A DNA stretch of 64,000 nucleotides, taken from positions 868,001-932,000 of the forward strand of contig NZ_FODR01000001.1 in the NCBI RefSeq assembly GCF_900110415.1. The letters are read 5' to 3'. The stretch is from Mucilaginibacter sp. OK283 (GTDB lineage Bacteria > Bacteroidota > Bacteroidia > Sphingobacteriales > Sphingobacteriaceae). The position numbers were made by a program, and so were the translations under genes. This document shows, piece after piece, positions 25,755-33,362 of this stretch; within the stretch, counting starts at the first letter, position 1, and every line of letters starts with the position of its first letter. The notes under the pieces were generated by a model. It did no database searches and was not told where the DNA came from. It was given only the letters and a program-made list of their open reading frames with translations.

Positions 25755-27242
25755 ATGATGAAGAAAGCAAAATACCTATTGGCGATAACAGGGCTGGCAA
25801 CAGTAATGATATCCTGCTCAAAAAAGGACACGCCTACGCCAACCAAAACGGATACAACTACAACACCGGTAACGCCGGCAGCTTTCAATATTAATTCGAT
25901 TACGGATACTTATGCCGATATCTCGGCTTTTACTTATTACCCAAAATGGACGGTATACAATGTACACGATCCATCCATCAAAAAATTTGGCGATTACTAT
26001 TATTGCTACAGTACCGATGTTGGTTTTGGGATAGATGTCCGTTCGGGCCTGCAAATCCGCCGGTCGAAAGATCTGGTGCAGTGGGAATATGTGGGTTGGG
26101 TATTTTCATCTTTACCTGCGCAGGGTTCGGCATACATTACCGGTAAAGGCGGCACCCCGTTCAACTCGTTGTGGGCACCTTATGTAATGAAGGTAGGATC
26201 TGAGTATCGCCTGTATTATTCCCTCTCATCGGCGGTAGCGCGGTTAAGTGTTATCGGTATGGCAACCGCCACATCGCCCGAGGGGCCATGGACCGAGAAG
26301 GGGGTAGTGGTAACATCGGCCAATGATGCATCCATTCAAACCAACGCTATCGATCCAACGGTGGTAACTACAACCGCAGGCGAGCAGTATATGTATTACG
26401 GTTCGGCATGGGATGGTATCTATATTTTAAAGCTGGATGCTTCAACCGGCCTTGCGGCATCACCCGGCGATAAAGGCAAACGGATTGCCAACCGCGGTTT
26501 TACAGGCGGCAAATACAATGGCAACATTGAAGGTGCCGAGGTGATTTATAACCCCGACCTGAAAAAATATTTCCTGTTTATCAGTTACGATTGGCTGCAA
26601 ACCAAATACAACGTTAGGGTAGGCAGGGGCGATAGCCCAACCGGTCCGTTTTATGATTATAACGGACAAGATATCAATACCAATGTTGATCATGGGCCAA
26701 TGATTTTGGCCCCATACCAGTTTAACGGCCATGGCGGCTGGCAGGGAACCGGGCATTGCGCGGTATTTGATGATGGCAGCGGGCAATATTTTATGGCACA
26801 CCAGGGCAGGCCGGGCGTTAACTCCTATTTCATGGACCTTCATGTTCGCAAAATATCATGGACACCTGATGGCTGGCCGGTGGTTTCGCCGGAGCGTTAT
26901 GCCAATGTTGCCCAAACAGCTATTGCTAATGCCGATGTCGTGGGTACTTACGAGAAGATAACTTTAGGTTACCATATTGTACCTGGCTACGGAACCGAGC
27001 AAACCAATCCCGATTTCCAGGTAGCTACTACATTTAAACTGGATGCTGCCGGTACCATAGATGGCAGCGCCACCGACACCTGGACTTATGCATCACCATA
27101 CATCACCCTAAAATACGCTGCCGGCGCCACCTACAAATTAAAAGTTGAACGCGAACGCGACTGGGAAAACAAAGTAGCATCAACCTTAATATTTACCGGG
27201 CTGGATAATATAGGCACGGCTGTTTGGGGGAAGAAGAGGTAA
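25755..27242 (+). CDS. GH43 lipoprotein, endo-1,5-alpha-L-arabinanase-like, with C-terminal beta domain
   Basis: The 495-residue protein has a lipobox (VMISC, Cys21) followed by a Thr/Pro-rich linker, so it is probably surface- or membrane-tethered. The five-blade GH43 domain has Asp72 (NVHDPSIKKF, general base), Asp200 (AIDPTVV) and Glu259 (NIEGAEVIYNP, general acid). After about residue 385 an extra beta-rich domain continues to the end, as in two-domain arabinanases. It should cleave the arabinan backbone outside the inner membrane. It follows the GH51 gene after 17 bases. Confidence 0.93.
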   Translation: MMKKAKYLLAITGLATVMISCSKKDTPTPTKTDTTTTPVTPAAFNINSITDTYADISAFTYYPKWTVYNVHDPSIKKFGDYYYCYSTDVGFGIDVRSGLQIRRSKDLVQWEYVGWVFSSLPAQGSAYITGKGGTPFNSLWAPYVMKVGSEYRLYYSLSSAVARLSVIGMATATSPEGPWTEKGVVVTSANDASIQTNAIDPTVVTTTAGEQYMYYGSAWDGIYILKLDASTGLAASPGDKGKRIANRGFTGGKYNGNIEGAEVIYNPDLKKYFLFISYDWLQTKYNVRVGRGDSPTGPFYDYNGQDINTNVDHGPMILAPYQFNGHGGWQGTGHCAVFDDGSGQYFMAHQGRPGVNSYFMDLHVRKISWTPDGWPVVSPERYANVAQTAIANADVVGTYEKITLGYHIVPGYGTEQTNPDFQVATTFKLDAAGTIDGSATDTWTYASPYITLKYAAGATYKLKVERERDWENKVASTLIFTGLDNIGTAVWGKKR

Positions 27243-27280
27243 ACAGTAACAAGTTGTAGGATATAGTCATTCTCGCTTAT

Positions 27281-27412
27281 CCAATTTTCCTGTCATCCTG
27301 AGGTACGAAGGATCTATCAGCCGTTCATAACCGATAGAAAAGTTCACTAATAGATCCTTCGTGCCTTAGGATGGCAGTCTTTTATTTTTGAATGTCATTT
27401 CCTCCGTCAGAA
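27281..27412. repeat. Dispersed palindrome, CATCCTGAGG family, copy 1
   Basis: Arms CTGTCATCCTGAGGTACGAA and its near-complement (to 27377) enclose a centre with ATCTATCAG and AGAAAAGTTC. Both flanks (CCAATTTTC on the left; CTTTTATTTTTGAATGTCA on the right) are shared with copies near 29661 and 55248, so the repeat unit is longer than the palindrome. It sits between a GH43 and a GH51 gene. Confidence 0.8.
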
Positions 27413-27525
27413 TCCGTGGATTTTAAAACTCGAAATGACATTTTTTTATTTTTTAAAATAATGATTGTGAAAATTACACTTATTAATATTTTTTTGTAGT
27501 TTTAGCGTACCAATACAAACCAACA

Positions 27526-29499
27526 ATGATCAGGAAAGCTTTTTTTACTTTTTGCGGTGCAGGCATGCTTTTATCTGCACAGGCGCAAACGCCACGGGTT
27601 TATACCATACAGGCCGATAAAATTAAAACGCCCATACAAAAAACCATGTACGGTATCTTTTTTGAAGATATTAACCAGGCTGCTGATGGCGGTGTTTATG
27701 CCGAATTAATAAAAAACCGGTCGTTTGAGTTTAACATGCCGATGATGGCCTGGGACGATCATAAAAAAGACGGCGGCGAAGGCCGGGTAGAAGTAATTAA
27801 CCGCGCTACAGAAAGGCCGGAAAACCCGCACTTTATAAAGGTTTATGTAACATCAGAAACCGGATCGTTCGGTTTGGAAAATGAAGGCTTCCGTGGCGGA
27901 ACCGGCATTAAGGAGGGCGAAACATACAGCTTTTCGGTAATGGCAAAGCAAAACGGCGACAGTAATGTAAAACTGAATATAGAACTGCATGGCGATAATG
28001 ATGCCATTATAGGCAAAGCCGATTTGAGTGCACCCGATAAGGAATGGAACCGTTACAGCGTAAAATTTACTGCATCGGCCACAGCTAAAAAAGCAAAGGT
28101 TTATGTTTGGCTAACAGGCAAAGGTGTTATCGACCTGGATATGATCTCGCTGTTTCCTGAACATACCTGGAAAAACAGGCCGGGAGGTTTACGCGCCGAC
28201 CTGGTACAAAAGCTTGCCGATATTAAACCTGGCTTCCTGCGTTTTCCAGGCGGATGTATTGTAGAAGGAAGAGAGTTGAACACCCGCTACCAATGGAAAA
28301 AAAGTATTGGCGATATTGATAAGCGCACCAATATTATTAACCGCTGGAACACCGAGTTTGCGCATCGTCCGGCGCCCGATTATTACCAAACATTTGGCCT
28401 GGGCTTTATGGAGTATTTCATGACCGCCGAAGATATTGGTGCATCGCCGCTGCCTATCCTGAATTGCGGTATGGCCTGCGAGTTTAATACATCCGAAATG
28501 GTTCCGCTTGATCAGCTTGATCCTTATTTGCAGGATGCACTTGACCTGATTGAATTTGCCAACGGCGATGTAAATACCAAATGGGGTAAGTTACGTACTG
28601 ATCTTGGTCACCCGGCTCCTTTTAACCTGAAATTGATTGGTGTGGGAAATGAGCAATGGGGCCCGCAATATATTGACAGGTGGAAAATATTTGCCAAAGC
28701 TATTAAAGAAAAATATCCCGATGTAAAAATTGTATCGGCCTTAGGCCCGTTCCCGAAAGGGCCGGAGTTTGATTTGCTGAACAAAACTTTCCGCAGCCTG
28801 GGTGCCGACATCCTGGACGAGCATTATTACGCATCCCCAAAATGGTTTAGGGACAATGCCCGCCGTTATGATAATTACGACCGCAAAGGGCCAAAAATAT
28901 TTGCCGGCGAATATGCCGCGCAAAGTGTACAAACCGGTAGCCCCCTGAACAAAAATACCTGGGAATGCGCCCTTGCCGAAGCAGCCTTTATGACCGGTCT
29001 TGAGCGTAACGCCGATGTTGTTAACATGGCATCATACGCGCCGCTTTTTGCCCATGTAGACGGCTGGCAATGGACCCCCGATTTGATCTGGTTTGATAAC
29101 CTGAAAAGCTACGGTACACCAAATTACTATGTACAACAATTGTTCTCGCTAAATAAAGGCACCGATGTAGTGCCCCTGATGCTGGGCAATGAGTCGGTTG
29201 CCGGGCAGGATGGCTGTTATGCCACCGCCAGTTTAGATAAAAACACCAATGAGCTGATCATCAAATTTGTAAATACTGCCGCCACTGCCCAAAACGTAAG
29301 CTTTAAAATAAACGGTGGAAGCTACCAGAAAAAAGCTACTGTAATAACACTGCATAGCGAAAAAGGCAGCGACGAAAACTCGTTGGATAACCCAACGGCA
29401 ATAAGCCCGGTACAAAGCACCATGGCGGTAAGCGGTAAATCGGTAAATGTTAATGTGGAGCCTAATACGTTTAAGATAATCAGGTTGAAGAATAAGTAG
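27526..29499 (+). CDS. GH51 alpha-L-arabinofuranosidase (second copy)
   Basis: The protein has 657 residues with a signal peptide ending LLSAQAQ. The N-terminal part has MYGIFFEDINQAADGGVYAEL, then a carbohydrate-binding-like beta insertion (about 90-205). The catalytic barrel carries acid/base Glu376 in VGNEQWGPQ and nucleophile Glu462 in FAGEYAAQS, and a C-terminal beta domain ends the protein. It differs clearly from the GH51 enzyme at 23665 around both catalytic sites, so the two are probably specialised for different linkages rather than recent duplicates. Repeats flank it on both sides. Confidence 0.95.
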   Translation: MIRKAFFTFCGAGMLLSAQAQTPRVYTIQADKIKTPIQKTMYGIFFEDINQAADGGVYAELIKNRSFEFNMPMMAWDDHKKDGGEGRVEVINRATERPENPHFIKVYVTSETGSFGLENEGFRGGTGIKEGETYSFSVMAKQNGDSNVKLNIELHGDNDAIIGKADLSAPDKEWNRYSVKFTASATAKKAKVYVWLTGKGVIDLDMISLFPEHTWKNRPGGLRADLVQKLADIKPGFLRFPGGCIVEGRELNTRYQWKKSIGDIDKRTNIINRWNTEFAHRPAPDYYQTFGLGFMEYFMTAEDIGASPLPILNCGMACEFNTSEMVPLDQLDPYLQDALDLIEFANGDVNTKWGKLRTDLGHPAPFNLKLIGVGNEQWGPQYIDRWKIFAKAIKEKYPDVKIVSALGPFPKGPEFDLLNKTFRSLGADILDEHYYASPKWFRDNARRYDNYDRKGPKIFAGEYAAQSVQTGSPLNKNTWECALAEAAFMTGLERNADVVNMASYAPLFAHVDGWQWTPDLIWFDNLKSYGTPNYYVQQLFSLNKGTDVVPLMLGNESVAGQDGCYATASLDKNTNELIIKFVNTAATAQNVSFKINGGSYQKKATVITLHSEKGSDENSLDNPTAISPVQSTMAVSGKSVNVNVEPNTFKIIRLKNK

Positions 29500-29649
29500 A
29501 AACTAAGTTTATGTCATTTCGAAACGAGGCACGAGTGAGAAATCTTATACGCTTTGCAGCCTAGTCAGCTTGTTAAATGTAGGTTGTTCAAGATTTTTAG
29601 CATAGGTCAAGAGAGGGTTTCTTACTTGTTATTTGTTTACGTATAACAT

Positions 29650-29756
29650 ATCCAATTTTCCTGTCATCCTGAGGTACGAAGGATCTATCAGCTATACGTG
29701 GCCTTATAGAAAAGTTCGCAAATAGCTCCTTCATACCTCAGGATGACAGTCTTTTA
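29650..29756. repeat. Dispersed palindrome, CATCCTGAGG family, copy 2
   Basis: Near-perfect arms (CTGTCATCCTGAGGTACGAA on the left, complement with one change on the right, to 29749) with flanks CCAATTTTC and CTTTTATTTA. It ends just upstream of the next GH43 start. A 29500-29640 stretch before it carries pieces of a further palindrome type (GAGGCACGAGTGAGAAATC). Confidence 0.8.
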
Positions 29757-29769
29757 TTTAAACATTATT

Positions 29770-30774
29770 TTGAAAAAACTAACTATCGCCATCCTCCTGA
29801 TAACCTCCTGCATCATCACTCATGCGCAGGAGTTAAAAACTGGTATCTCGGTGCATGATCCGGTGATCATGAAGCAGGATAGCGCGTATTACATTTTTTG
29901 CACGGGCATGGGGATATCCATGTGGTCGTCGGCAGATAAGGTGCATTGGAAGCGCGAACAGCCTGTGTTTGCCAGTGCGCCACAATGGGCTGTTGATGCT
30001 ATCCCCGGTTTTAAAGGGCATATCTGGGCACCCGATATTTCGTATTATAACGGCCTTTACTACCTGTTTTATTCAGTATCGGCATTTGGCAAAAATACCT
30101 CGGCTATTGGCGTGGCTACCAATACTACTTTACATCCTAATGATGCGGCTTATAAATGGGTTGATCATGGTAAAGTGATCCAATCTGTCCCCGGTAACAC
30201 CAATTGGAATGCTATCGACCCTAATTTAATTATGGATAAAGATGGCACGCCATACCTTGTATTCGGCTCGTTTTGGGATGGACTGAAATTGGTTAAGCTT
30301 AATAACGACAGGTTAAGTGTTGCCGAAAATATAGAGAATATCCCAACCATCGCAACGCGCAGAAAAGCAGTTAACGAAAATCTGCCCGCTGTGGATGGCA
30401 ACCCGGTTGATGCCGGTGGTAACGCCATTGAAGGCCCGTTTATTTACAGGCACGATAAATACTTTTACCTTTTTGCATCGATAGACTACTGCTGCAAAGG
30501 ACCTAAGAGTACTTATAAAATGATCATTGGCCGCTCAAAAACGTTAAAAGGGCCTTACCTTGATAAGACCGGCCTGGCCATGAACAAAGGCGGCGGCAGC
30601 ATTTTATTGGAAGGCGACAGCAACTGGTATGGCGTTGGCCATAATGGTGTTGCCCACTTTGACGGCGACGATTACATCATTTACCATGGTTACGACGCGG
30701 CAGACAGAGGCATATCCAAATTGCAATTAAAAAAACTGAACTGGGTTAATGGATGGCCGGTGATAGGGGAATAG
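29770..30774 (+). CDS. GH43 endo-1,5-alpha-L-arabinanase-like enzyme
   Basis: A TTG start at 29770 gives 334 residues with a good signal peptide (KKLTIAILLITSCIITHAQ). The in-frame ATG at 29743 lies inside a dispersed palindrome and would spoil it. The GH43 catalytic triad is visible as Asp30 (SVHDPVIMK), Asp150 (AIDPNLIM) and Glu221 (AIEGPFIY). The single-domain length, GHIWAPDISYYNGLYYLFYS and the FGSFWDGLKLV segment resemble bacterial endo-arabinanases. It is exported and should act on the arabinan backbone or on imported fragments in the periplasm. Confidence 0.92.
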   Translation: MKKLTIAILLITSCIITHAQELKTGISVHDPVIMKQDSAYYIFCTGMGISMWSSADKVHWKREQPVFASAPQWAVDAIPGFKGHIWAPDISYYNGLYYLFYSVSAFGKNTSAIGVATNTTLHPNDAAYKWVDHGKVIQSVPGNTNWNAIDPNLIMDKDGTPYLVFGSFWDGLKLVKLNNDRLSVAENIENIPTIATRRKAVNENLPAVDGNPVDAGGNAIEGPFIYRHDKYFYLFASIDYCCKGPKSTYKMIIGRSKTLKGPYLDKTGLAMNKGGGSILLEGDSNWYGVGHNGVAHFDGDDYIIYHGYDAADRGISKLQLKKLNWVNGWPVIGE

Positions 30775-30790
30775 AATTTAGATAAGAATC

Positions 30791-30882
30791 TTGTCATGCT
30801 GACGAAGGAAGCATCTATTTGCCGATTTGCTTAGCCCGGCGGAAGGGCTTGTAAATAGATCCTTCGTTCCTCAGGATGACAA
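30791..30882. repeat. Dispersed palindrome, CATCCTGAGG family, copy 3
   Basis: Left arm TTGTCATGCTGACGAAGGAAG and right arm ATCCTTCGTTCCTCAGGATG pair with several mismatches. It is the most diverged of the copies between the glycosidase genes. It ends 16 bases before the ATG of the next GH43 gene. Confidence 0.7.
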
Positions 30883-30898
30883 CAGGAACAGAAATTAT

Positions 30899-31882
30899 AT
30901 GAAAACATCAAAATATCTACTCGCATTGACAACCATTTTGGGCTGCCTTACCTCGGTACAAGCCCAAACGGTAAAATCGGATTCCATTATTCATACCGAT
31001 GGTAACCCCATTATCCGCCATGAGTTTACCGCAGATCCGGCTGCGATGGTATATAAAGGCAAAGTATACCTGTATACCGGCCATGACGAAGCGCCAACCA
31101 ACCACAACGGTTACGTAATGCATAATTGGACGTGCTTCTCGTCGTCGGATATGGTCACCTGGACAGAACATCCTTCGCCAATGAATGTAAAAGATTTTAC
31201 CTGGGCACGGGATGATGCCTGGGCATCGCAGGTAATTGAGCGCAATGGCAAATTTTATTGGTATGTAGCTGTTGAGCACGCCACCATACACGGCAAAGCC
31301 ATTGGTGTAGGCGTTAGCGACAGCCCAACCGGCCCCTTTAAAGACGCCCGCGGAACGGCCTTGGTTACCAACGATATGACCAAAGCCGTTAAACACTCCT
31401 GGGACGACATCGACCCATCGGTTATTATTGGTAAAGACGGGCAGGCCTACCTGTTTTGGGGCAACGGCATTTGCTATTATGCCAAGCTAAAACCCAACAT
31501 GACCGAACTTGACGGAGAAATTAAAACCATTACCCTGCCGCATTATACCGAAGCGCCATGGATACATGAACGTAATGGATGGTATTATCTTTCATACGCC
31601 TATGAGTTTCCCGAGAAAATAGCCTACGCCATGAGCCGCAATATCAATGGCCCTTGGGTTTATAAAGGCATCATCAACGAAATTGCCGGCAACTCCAACA
31701 CCAATCACCAGGCTATCATCAACTTTAAAGGCAAAGATTATTTTATATACCATAACGGCGCCCTGGTGCCCGATGCCGGCAGCTTCCATCGCTCGGTATG
31801 TATCGATTATTTGTACTATAATAAAGATGGTACAATAAAAAGAGTGGTGATGACAAGCGAGGGGGTGAGTAAGGTTAAATAG
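30899..31882 (+). CDS. GH43 family glycosidase (arabinosidase/xylosidase type)
   Basis: The ATG at 30899 gives 327 residues with a signal peptide (KTSKYLLALTTILGCLTSVQAQ). An upstream in-frame ATG at 30827 would read through repeat DNA. The catalytic triad is Asp46 (FTADPAAMVY), Asp172 (DIDPSVII) and Glu218 (TEAPWIHERNG). The TGHDEAPTNHNGYVMHNW region marks a different GH43 subgroup from the two arabinanase-like enzymes upstream, so it may release terminal arabinose. Its stop lies 7 bases from the convergent toxin gene, ending the arabinan locus. Confidence 0.9.
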   Translation: MKTSKYLLALTTILGCLTSVQAQTVKSDSIIHTDGNPIIRHEFTADPAAMVYKGKVYLYTGHDEAPTNHNGYVMHNWTCFSSSDMVTWTEHPSPMNVKDFTWARDDAWASQVIERNGKFYWYVAVEHATIHGKAIGVGVSDSPTGPFKDARGTALVTNDMTKAVKHSWDDIDPSVIIGKDGQAYLFWGNGICYYAKLKPNMTELDGEIKTITLPHYTEAPWIHERNGWYYLSYAYEFPEKIAYAMSRNINGPWVYKGIINEIAGNSNTNHQAIINFKGKDYFIYHNGALVPDAGSFHRSVCIDYLYYNKDGTIKRVVMTSEGVSKVK

Positions 31883-31889
31883 GATTTGA

Positions 31890-32171
31890 TTAAAAAAGAT
31901 CGGAATGCGTGCCTGTGCGCACCAACTCAAGAAGCATTATTTGTTCATTTTCATCCCAAATAAGTAGCAGATCTGGTTTTACGTGACATTCCCAATAACC
32001 CTTATAGTCGCCGCTGAGTTTATGGGCATTGTGTTTTTTTGACAGTCCGCTATGCCCTTTTTCAGCAAGCGTAGTAATAACCTGTTGCAATAATTGTAAA
32101 TCTTTAACGGATCGTTTTTTAAGCAGTTTTAGATCTTTTAAGAATTTTGTGGAAGTAACTATTTCAAACAT
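31890..32171 (-). CDS. YafQ-type mRNA interferase toxin
   Basis: The 93-residue protein fits the RelE/YafQ fold. Residues corresponding to the YafQ active site are in register: His50 (KKHNAHKLSG), His63 and Asp67 (ECHVKPDLLLIW) and His89 (RTGTHSDLF). Toxins of this type cut mRNA on the ribosome. It starts 9 bases after its antitoxin gene. It is probably a functional module because all key residues are kept. Confidence 0.92.
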   Translation of the reverse strand: MFEIVTSTKFLKDLKLLKKRSVKDLQLLQQVITTLAEKGHSGLSKKHNAHKLSGDYKGYWECHVKPDLLLIWDENEQIMLLELVRTGTHSDLF

Positions 32172-32180
32172 CTTCCTTGA

Positions 32181-32378
32181 TCAGATACTGTCGAACAATT
32201 CATCTACGCTTTTGTATTTCCGTCCTTTTCCGGCTTTAAGTTCCGCCATAGCGGCAATAGTATCCGCATTTGGAATGCCGGATTGCTTTTTTACTTTAAC
32301 AGTCACTCCAAGTTCCTTTAAAAATTGCTTAACAAGGCGGGTTTTATTATCTGGTACATTTATTTCAAGTATTTGCAT
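32181..32378 (-). CDS. Antitoxin partner of the YafQ-type toxin
   Basis: The 65-residue protein starts with a beta-strand-like segment (MQILEINVPDNKTRLVKQFL) and ends with a charged tail containing KSVDELFDSI, a layout common among Bacteroidota antitoxins of RelE-like toxins. It precedes the toxin on the same strand. No clear ribbon-helix-helix or other DNA-binding motif can be named, so autoregulation is uncertain. Its function is assigned mainly by position and size. Confidence 0.8.
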   Translation of the reverse strand: MQILEINVPDNKTRLVKQFLKELGVTVKVKKQSGIPNADTIAAMAELKAGKGRKYKSVDELFDSI

Positions 32379-32534
32379 AACAAACTTTTTGGATGTAATA
32401 CAAATTTACTTAATTGTAATCAGCTTGAATAAAAACATGTCATATTTTTATAAGCCGGATCAAGTTTGCAATCACTTTAGCTTTAGTCGTTATGCTTAAA
32501 TACCTGTGTTAATTATTTTGACCGGTATTTTCCT

Positions 32535-32542
32535 TAAATTTG
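32535..32542 (+). promoter_or_regulatory. Candidate -7 element for the 54-residue gene
   Basis: TAAATTTG fits the TAnnTTTG consensus and lies 22 bases before the ATG at 32565. A TTTTG sequence at 32516-32520 is closer than the usual -33 spacing, so only the -7 part is supported. Confidence 0.35.
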
Positions 32543-32564
32543 ATAATATTTAATGGCTTAAGTT

Positions 32565-32729
32565 ATGGAAAAAGTGAAGCAATCATTTGATCAGGCCGAA
32601 TTAGAACTTTTAAAAGAAGGTTTAAAGCGAAGCTATAAAGAGCGTTTTGAAATGGCTACCCGTTTATATAAAATACAGCAAGCTGCCAGCAAAGCTTCAA
32701 TAACTCATAAACCATTTATCAGTAAATAA
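32565..32729 (+). CDS. 54-residue helical protein coupled to a nucleotidyltransferase
   Basis: An ATG at 32565 opens a 54-codon frame ending TAA at 32729, two bases before the start of the nucleotidyltransferase. The protein is charged and predicted to be helical (QAELELLKEGLKRSYKERF, then MATRLYKIQQAASKA) with a short basic tail. It has no recognised domain. The tight spacing suggests co-translation, as in toxin-antitoxin or substrate/regulator pairs. A candidate promoter precedes it. Confidence 0.65.
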   Translation: MEKVKQSFDQAELELLKEGLKRSYKERFEMATRLYKIQQAASKASITHKPFISK

Positions 32730-32731
32730 TT

Positions 32732-33211
32732 GTGGATGTATTTGATGAGGAAATTGTTAATTTCTGGAAAGCCCTGCAAGATTACCATGTGCAATATATT
32801 CTGATAGGTGGCTACGCTATAAATTTTCATGGTTATCAGCGTTTCACAGGTGACCTGGATATTTGGATTAACGACAATTTAGAAAACAGGCAAGCCTTAC
32901 GTAAAGCTTTCATAGCCTGTAATATGGGTGATTATCCAATAATAGAAACCATGCAATTTGTGCCTGGCTGGACTGAATTTCACCTAAACAACAGTCTCCG
33001 GCTTGATATACTCACCGAAATGAAGGGCCTGGAGCAATACAGCTTTGAGGAATGTCTGCAAATGGCTTCTGTGGCCGATATTGAAAATGTAAAAATACCA
33101 TTCCTGCATATCAATCAACTGATAATCAACAAAAAACGGGTTAACAGGCCGAAAGATCAAAGCGATGTTTTGGCGCTTGAACAGATACGTAAATTAAGGG
33201 ATGATATCTAA
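32732..33211 (+). CDS. Minimal nucleotidyltransferase-fold protein
   Basis: The 159-residue protein carries the polymerase-beta-type signature GGYAINFHGYQR followed by the two-Asp motif TGDLDIWI and a third acidic strand at RLDILTEM. This is the MNT/AbiEii-like class, whose members attach nucleotides to proteins or RNA. The start is GTG at 32732; there is no in-frame ATG before the GG motif. It probably works with the 54-residue protein encoded just upstream. No HEPN partner is present. A toxin role is possible but not shown. Confidence 0.82.
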   Translation: MDVFDEEIVNFWKALQDYHVQYILIGGYAINFHGYQRFTGDLDIWINDNLENRQALRKAFIACNMGDYPIIETMQFVPGWTEFHLNNSLRLDILTEMKGLEQYSFEECLQMASVADIENVKIPFLHINQLIINKKRVNRPKDQSDVLALEQIRKLRDDI

Positions 33212-33328
33212 ATTTGTTTATCTCCGGGGTATCGGGCCTGTGCGATACCAATAAATTAAGCAGCGCCAGTGATTCTACTGCGCTTTGTGCCAAAAGTCGG
33301 CCTAATGTTATATTATTGATACAGAAAA

Positions 33329-33357
33329 TTGTAAATAGGTATCTTTCAATATATTTG
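33329..33357 (+). promoter_or_regulatory. Candidate promoter very close to the PIG-L start codon
   Basis: TTG at 33329-33331 and TATATTTG at 33350-33357 match the Bacteroidota -33 and -7 elements with 18 bases between them. The ATG at 33363 is only 6 bases downstream, so a transcript from this promoter would have almost no leader. Confidence 0.4.
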
Positions 33358-33362
33358 TTTTC

